Below are positions 38,287-47,200 of a stretch of DNA of 64,000 nt, in pieces. How positions within the stretch are numbered: the stretch's first letter is position 1; each line of letters begins with the position of its first letter. The position numbers and the translations under genes were made by a program. Source of the DNA: Astropecten irregularis (lineage: Eukaryota > Echinodermata > Asteroidea > Paxillosida > Astropectinidae); assembly GCA_963971285.1 (NCBI GenBank), contig OZ020246.1, positions 19,265,217 to 19,329,216 on the forward strand, read 5' to 3'. Below the pieces are notes generated by a model. It was not told the origin of the DNA. It made no database searches and saw only the letters and a list, made by a program, of their open reading frames with translations.

Positions 38287-41200
38287 CTGCAGGGGAACAA
38301 ACAAAATTGGACTTCTAGCTGAAATAATTATGCACTGCCTCATTTTCGGCCGACTTTTTCTTTCGACCAAGATTTATCATAATATAATTATAGTTCCTGA
38401 CATCGGAAATCTCTGTTGTTTTTCAAATGTTTCTTCGACAAATTGTAACCCTAATTCTACATTCCTTCGGTCAAGAAAATAGACCGCCAGATGTTGGCAT
38501 CGCGTCTTTAAAGAAAAAGTCTGGTTCCCCGTCCTGAAGATTCCTTTGACCGTGTCCAAATTGTGCACGAGGCAGTCATAGCGGCTGCAGCCTTACCACG
38601 CGCGTGTAATTTCAGAACTTGACCAGGTTAGACCATTCCGTACACGACCCCAAACCGCGCCCGCATTTGCATAATTTTCATGTAATTGTTTGCTAATATG
38701 ATTGATTATTTTACCATGTAGAGCCCAAACTGAGTCCGTCAAGATTGTGTTATGGTTTCAACATAGGAACAGAAGCTCCGTACGGTAATAATTATGCCTC
38801 ATCATGCTCCGCCACAGTACCCAAAGCATGGCCGTACGATTATGACACGCGCAATTATTAACATTTTTGTTAGGAAAAACTTACACTTACACGGCACCGG
38901 TAATTCGTATCGAACTCTTTCCTTTTTTCTGTCAATTTGTCGCAATGCGGTGGTATACAAATTTACTTTGACGTGGCTTTTGGATTTTTCCAGGGTTTAA
39001 CTTTTGGCCTGTATAGTCCGAGTAACTTGGACCCTAAAAATCGCCTTTTTTAAAAATGGGCACAGAGACCAGTGTACAATTTGAAAAACCAAGATGGCTG
39101 ACCCAACTGACACTGGGCTCATGAATAGGAGGTCTCTGTGCCCATTTTTAGGGGGGAAAATGATCTTTTCTTCAAAAAATGTGAGTAAACCTTGTCCTTA
39201 TTGGAATCTTCAATTCTCCCTTGGTCTATAGCTGGCCGCATGAGCAGCGGCGTAGCTACGGGGGGGGGGGGGGGCCTGGGGGGGGCACGTGCCCCCCCCC
39301 CCCACAAATTCGGCGTGCCCCCCAGGTGCCCCCCCACAAAATATCGTTGGTATAGAAAAAAATAAGCGTTATCTGTAGGGCAAGATTTCTATAAAGGAAA
39401 TAAAAACAACTTAACAGCTTTTACTGTTCCAAAATGATATTTTTTACTATCAGCAAATGTTCCTGAGCCCTTAAAACCCTACAGTGAAGAAATCTGTGCA
39501 ACATTTCGGTGTAAAAATGCAATTTTCTTACGCGCTTACGGGGCGGTTGCGAACTTTTCAAAACAGCCCATCTGCCATTTTGTCTGGTTTGGCTAGTTAG
39601 TCTGGTCCCCAGATTGAATTTCTCCCGCTCAAGAGTTTTGGATTAAAAAGAAATAATGAAGTAATAATATAAATAAATGGATACATTTATCGGAACAATT
39701 GCTTCCAAAATAAGGCTCAGATTGCACCAAAGAATATCTAAAACCCCTGAGCTTCCAGGGCCCTTAAGCGGGCCCTGGACCCCGGCCGCAAGGCTTTCGC
39801 GCTTATCCGTGATTTTCCAAGGAGCGTGGAAATAAAATACGTCAATTCAATAGCGACGGGTGCGTTTCGGGGCGATCAAAGCTAGCTAATGTTGTCTTCC
39901 CCCTCTTTTTCAGCTCATTTGGAGTATTTCTGTATCCCTTTTACTTAATTTTTTTCTGTTTTTTTTTCTTTTCTTTTTTTCTTTTTTTTTTTGCTTGAAG
40001 AAAAGGTTGCCCTACGCCCGTTGGATCCGCCCCCCCCCCCCCCGCATTCCTCATATTTTGCAAATCTCCAGTTTTGAAAAAATTCCCGGTGCCCCCCCAC
40101 AAAATTCCAAGGCCCCCCCAGTGCCCCCCTGCTGAAAAAATCCTAGCTACGCCGCTGCGCATGAGACATTTTAGGATCGTTTTGGAGGTGAAATCATAGG
40201 AATTTGACTCAGGGTAGAGGCAAAAAGGAGCTCTAGCTTGCCACTCAAATGCAAACAAGGTACTTGGACCCTACTATCGCCAGATCATGTCCAAATGTTT
40301 AAAAAGGCGATTTTTAGGGTCCAAGTTACTCGGACTAAGGCCTATAGGGCCTTTTACGAAATGAGGCTATAGGCTTTGGGATTTATTGTGCTACCGCCAT
40401 TTTGTGTCCTAAATGAAATGGCTTGAGCCTTTATTCGGCTTCGTCATTGTACCGGCCAATCTCTTCATTTCGTTTTGGGGGCCTCAAACGGCGGGAGCGT
40501 CGAAAAAAGTACCGAAATTCGGTTCGATCACAGTCGAAGAATTGCCGACTCTTTTTAGACATTGTCCGAAACGGGTTTCCAGAGCGACGGCTTAGCCCTG
40601 TCCGCACTGGTCTTTTTTTTCGGGGATTTAACCGAGCCGATGGGTAAATGAAAAATGGGCAAATATTACCGGTGTCCGCACTTGGAATTTTGATTCATCT
40701 CAGGTAACTTATAAACCGTGAACATACGGAAGAATTACCGAGCTGACAATAAGCTCATGCAGGTACCCGACTCGCACTTTCCGCACTGGACTTTTCGTCT
40801 CGGGTAAAGTGTCTCGGGCATTCTAACCGAGCAGAAGTTGGCCGGTAGAAATACCCGCGCGGCTCGGGCAAAGTAACTGAGGTGTAGACTTCCTGACACG
40901 TCCGCACTGGACTTAAAATGGGTAAAGTACCCAGCGTCTCGGTTACTTTGCCCCCAAAAAGTCCACTGCAGACAGGGCTCTAGGTCTATTGGCCACGGTC
41001 TCCATGTATTTCCAATGAAGCGAATACCTAGACCTAGACAACAATCTTAAGTTCACGGCCCACTCATTAATGGGTCCAATACATTTTGAACCCCATTATA
41101 ACTGAAATTATGACATCTGCGGGAATGGGCTTACGTCCACACTTCGTCACCGTATCCGACCAGCCAGGCCAAGAACCTGCCCGTCACGTCCCTGGCTGGG

Positions 41201-44200
41201 TTCATGGGGGCTCCGGCGTTGTGGCCCCACGACAGGATGATGATGGACACGCTCAGGCCAATGAAAAACGGCTCCATTCCTTTGGGCGGTTTGGAGTTCC
41301 TTTCATCGACGAAGACCAAGGTACAGTGCAGTAAAAGACCCGTGTTGAGTATCTGTACGAACAAACAGTGCATATAGTATGCACTAAAAACTGGTTTGTA
41401 CCATAAGGAACCGTGATAACTACATGTATTAACCACAAGGGAAACAAAAGAGATGAATGGAGAAAAATTTACTTGAGCGGGATTCCAACCAGCGACCTCC
41501 GAAATACAGTACCGGTGCTCTAACCATTGGGACACCACCAACATTATAATAGGGCTGGGTAGCTCAGTTGGTAAGAGCGCCGGTATATTCTAGAGGTCAC
41601 TGGTTCGAATCCCGCTCCAGTCAATTTTTCTTTGTTCACTCTTCGTGATCAGCCCAAAATTGTTTTGGCGATTAAAAAGTTCCACATTGGGGATGTTTCT
41701 ATAAATGATGTGGATTTTCCAGCGAGCAAGCAAGCAATTTTTCAACCGGTTAACCTGAATCACTGAAATTAAGTGGATTCATACGATTCAACGATTCATA
41801 CCTGTTCTGCGACGCCGACCCAAATACCGAAGTATGGTTGAGGGTAGGTACAGTAAATTCCACCCGTGCCCGTAGGACCAAACACGGTCCGATTGCCCCC
41901 GTCAAAATCGTCAATTGCAGCTGGGAAACGAAAAGATGAGAGAGTTGAATTTGAACTACCGATCAACAAACTTCTGTTCCCCTTGAAATCGCATTCCTTC
42001 CTGAAAAACACAAGGAAGTTCCAACCATCCCGACAAATATTTCGACCGGGACTTCTCATCGAAGGAGAGGCAGTGCAGTTTAAAGGTAGATACTTTGGTA
42101 AGAAACCAAATCAGAAATGTTCACAGATTTACGTATAACTTGCAGGATATGAGGATTGTGGTGGTAGAAACATACCATTAACATTTTTCCGCCTAAAATG
42201 GTGTATTTATCCAGAACTTAGAAAAACAACGACCGAAAATCTTTCTGATCTTTTAAAAGATCAAAAATATAAAAAAAAAGACTTAAGAAATACCGTGGCT
42301 GTTTTTTACTGTTTTCTCAAAATAAAAAATGGGCACCGTATGGGACTGAAATTTTCACAGATGACTGTTACTGTATCTGTCTTGATATTTTTGCCCATGA
42401 ATCTGTATTTCTTTGATAAAAAACCAAAATATGATACTACCTTAAAGGTAGTATCATACTTTGGTAAAGGTGACAGAAAAGCTGTGGTCTGTTCATCATT
42501 TGATTTGTCAAAATTTGAAATAAAAACAAACCTGTGAAATTGTCAGTGCAATTGGTCATTGCAACCAGTAGAAAACAACGAAAAACCGTTGCAATTGTTA
42601 CGCCAAATATTTTGAGGTAACTGTAATTGTCAGGTTTTAATCTCGAAGATCAAATCTGTTTTGGTATTTTGTTGTACTCATTTCTGAACAATACAGCATT
42701 TCAGGTAGTACAAGTATAACGGTATATGTTTGTATTGCAGAGCTATCTTTACCCTTTAAAAAAATAGGTCAATTTGTGAACATGTCTGTTTTGGTTTCCT
42801 ATACCAAAGTGTGGTAATCAAGGTACCGTTATGGGCAATTCTCGCATAAATATGCAAATAGAAAGTGAAATTAAATTAAGAAACAAAAATTATTGTATAA
42901 TTTTTATACAAAGTTTGTGACAAGCCACCATGGACAAAATCTAGGAGAGGAGACAGCAGTGCCATACTATCAAGATATTCTCTAGTTTTGGCCTTCGGGT
43001 CAAGTTTTTCATCGTAAAATCCTACGTATATTAAATTTCACTTAATTCTGACTCGAATACAATGCTTTCTTTTCAAGCCTCCAAAATACTCCAACCTTTC
43101 GATCGCCAGCATTCGAGTGGAACAAAATCACAAGCGCTTCCACTGTGATGGGATTCGAACCCAGCTCTTCGAGCTCAACACGGTCAGGCTATGGGGTACC
43201 AAGTTATTAGAATTACTATACTTATACTTATACTTATACTTATACTATACAAATTATGATCACTGACATCAGCATGGCTTCTATAATAATGACTTACGAT
43301 AATAGATTCCGTAGACCGTGGCCGCCCCTGCGAACGCCCCTAGAAGCTGGGCGGCAACCCACAGCGGAATGCGCCGCCAGGGAAACTTCCCCACCGACGC
43401 CAGGCCCAGTGTGATGGAAGGATTGATGTGGCCACCTGTAATGTGTGATTAAAGGTAATGTCATACTTTGGTTTTTATCAAAGAAATACAGATTCATGGG
43501 CAAAAATATCAAGACAGAAACAGTAACGGTCATCTGTGAAAATTGCAGTCCCATACGGTGCCCACTTTTTGAGAAAACAGTGAAAAACAGCCACAGTATT
43601 TATTAAGTCTTTTCTCTTTTATTTTTAATCTTTTAAACGATTTTTGGTCGTACCCTATAAGTTATACGTAAGTCTTTGAACATTTCTGTTTTGGTTTCTT
43701 ACCAAAGAATGATACCACCTTTAAGACACAGGGTCATAATGATTATTAAAGGTATAATTTGGAATTTAACTCCGGACCGCGAGCATTTTGCGTCTCTCCA
43801 TTTCTTCAACTAAAAATTTGTTGGTGCATGCTGCAATTAGTACTTACTCCGCAAGTCCCGCCTCAGCTTTCTTTCATCTCGATATATCAAAGATCAAAAT
43901 AATCATTTTGGCTGGTGTTGCTGCCTGTATAGTTTCTTGTAATAATTATTCTGCTTTGAATAGGGGGATCGGGAATGAGCTTTGATTTAAACGAACAAAC
44001 CACAACCTGCATTTTTAGATGACGGGGCGAAGTTTGAGCCGGAAACTGTATACCAGTAAATAAAAAGGCTCAGTGGGCCTCTATGGGCCTTTTTGAAACA
44101 GAGGCTCGAGCTCGATCTCAGACTCAGGCTCAGGCTCAGGCACCGGCTGAAAATATAGGTCGTGGTTTTTCATTGAAGCTGAAGCTCTGTTTTCTTTATC

Positions 44201-47200
44201 AAACTAGAGAGGAATAGCGAGATTTTGCGAGAATACACTCGAAATTACGACTTAATGGAACTTGAAACCAAGTCGAAACGTGGGCCATAACTTCTGCAGT
44301 GATAGGCCTAGGCCTACCCTCGGATACAAAAGTCCGTCAGAGTTAGCCACGGCACCGTACGGCGGTCTGTATCGTTTGAAGCCACGGCTGATCCGTTGTA
44401 AGTTCACGTCGACGACCACAGTTTCCAAACTTTGAACCTTCAGAGTTCATGATCTTCATGAACTTGGACTTTCAAATAAGGCCTAAACAAACAATTTCCT
44501 TCAAAAGGCCGCGACTATTAGGGTCAAGTTTTTTATCTTGATCAGATATAATTCATTATTTTTATTTCGTGATGATGGAATTAAGGTAGTACATGCATCA
44601 TTGTACCTGAAACCCCCAAGCCAGTGTAGATCCCAAAGGCCACGCCCATCCCTGACGTCAGAGCAGTGGAGATGCGTGTCCCGGATGTCCATCCGCTGAC
44701 GATACCTTGGGCGAGTCCGCCATCGACAAACAACTGTATACATCGCAAGAAAATACAAACACAAAACTGCATTGAGTCAAGGTTGACGCAAGCAGGGAGA
44801 TTCTCAGTCACTGAGATAATTTCAAAACAATAAATTCATGATAGGTAGTATTATACTTTGGTTTTTGTCAAAGAAATACAGATTCATGAGCAAAAAATAT
44901 CAAGACAGATACAATAACAGTCATCTGTGAACATTTCAGTCCCATATTACGGTGCCCACTTTTTGAGAAAACAGTGGGAAAATAACGCCCACGGTATTTT
45001 TCTAAATCTTGTCACCGTTATTATTGATCTTCCGAAGATCAAAATTGGTCATTGGTTTTACTCTTTTCTGGATAAATACACCATTTCAGGCGGAACACTT
45101 TTAACGGTATGTTTCTACCACCACCATCTTCATACCCTGAAAGTCATACGTAAATCTGTGAACATTTCTGTTTTGGTTTCTTACCAAAGTATGATACTAG
45201 TAAAGTCCACAACAAAATAATTGTTTTTTTTTTTAGCATTTTGTTTATAACCTGGTCTCTTGGAGAGGCAGTCTCCTTTTCATTTCTATATCCTCTCTAG
45301 TCTTCTCATTACCTCCATCCTGCATCATGGGTTATACTCCCCCATCTTCTTGAAACCTTCTTCCAAACCCCTTTTCATCCCTGGGGCCAATTTCATAGAG
45401 CTGCTTAAGCACCAACATTTGCTTAAGCACCAATAATCTTGGTAAATAAAATCAGTATGCCCGCCAAAACTCCTTGTGAATGTTATGCTCAGCAAACAAT
45501 GACCACAAGTTGGCACAAGCAGTAAACGTCACATGAAAATTTGGTTGATAATCATGTTTGATCAAGGGGGATTTTTCATGCTTAAAGGTAGTACCATACT
45601 TTGATAACAAACCAAAACAGAAATGTTAACAGATTTACGTATAACTTTCAGGGTATGAAGAAAAATTGAAGATGGTGGTGGTAGAAACATACCGTTAAAA
45701 TTCTTCCGCCTGAAATGGTGCAAACAATTACGGCCGAAAATCTTTTTGATCTTTTAAAAGATCAAAAATAAAAGAGAAAAGACGTTTTTCACGAGTTTCT
45801 CAAAAAGTGGGCACTGTATTGGACTGAAATTTTCACAGATCACTTCATATTTTTGCCCATGAACCCGTACTTCTTTGACAAAAACCAAAGTATGATACTA
45901 CCTTTAAGCAAATAATTTTGCTTAAGAAGCTCATATGAAATTGACTTATGTCCCCCTCAGCCTATACGCATCTCATCCCTTACTACGATTTTTTTTCAGA
46001 ATGGTCCTGCTAGGATCGAAACGTCAGGCCCACCAATCTCCGGCCATAGCATTTTAGTTATGTAGTCTTACAAGGGCTACCAAAATTTTCTCTATACTAT
46101 ACTTTGTTATCGTCCTCCTTAAATTTAATCTCGCCTATACCCCAAACATTTTGTTCCCTTCACCTGATGACCACACTTGTCTACCTCCATCTTCTCTTTA
46201 TGTAGTAAAATTTCCCTCATCCTATTCCATGCGTATTGCATGCTTTCCCTGTTTCCCTGGTCACTCTGTCACCTTTTGTTCCGATCCTCTCATCTATGTG
46301 TATGTGTACCATTCAGTCTTCTGTGAGGACGGCCATACACTGGCCGGAACGTCCAGACTATTCTCACCGGTTCTTTTCAGAACCACACATCTATAAAAGA
46401 GATTTTACATGGTGTCTCCGCAAGCTCACTTTGTTACGTTCTTCCACCATGCAAAGCTTCAGATACTACTTATGTATCTTAACTTGCATGTTATTGTCCA
46501 CTTGTCAGCCTTTGAGAAAGATCCTACTACTAGGATCGAAACGTCAGGCCCTTCCAACTCCAAGCACAATTCATTCCAGATGTCCTCCGTATTTTATAAT
46601 TCAGACAGTATTCTGAGTCCTGACAAGCCTTCTGACAAACCTTCATACGCATGCAATCCTGTTCAAAACATTGTATCTCTGTAGGCCTATCTGTGTTTGG
46701 TATAACAAAAAATTAAGTAATGATTCTTGAATTGATGATTGATTGATTGATTCAATGGCTTGATTGGAGATACAACCGAGGACCTGACGTTTCGATCCTA
46801 GCAGTATCTTTCTCAAATGAATTGAATTGACATGATTGATCTGTCCTAGTCAACACTTTAAAAAGTTGCATCCGTGATTTTGATTGGCTGGGTTTACACC
46901 ATGTGACTGTGCATTGATTATGACGTACTGAGCTTCCCCGGCTAATGACATGTCTGTATTAAAGGTTGTATCATACTTTGGTAAGAGACCGAAACAGAAA
47001 TGTTCACAGATTTACGTATAACTTACAGGGTATGAAGATGATGCTAGTAGAAACCTACCGTATAAAGTTTTCCGCATGAAATTGTGTATTTATCCAGAAA
47101 TTAGTAAAACAACAACCGAAATTCTTTTTGATTTTTTAAAACATCGAAAAATAATAAAAGAGAAAAGGCTTAAGAAATACTGTGGCTGTTTTTCACTGTT

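Noticed and set aside
41550-41627. tRNA gene
   Set aside because: A and B boxes and acceptor pairing are good, but the anticodon and T stems do not pair, and the same sequence with a SINE body occurs elsewhere.
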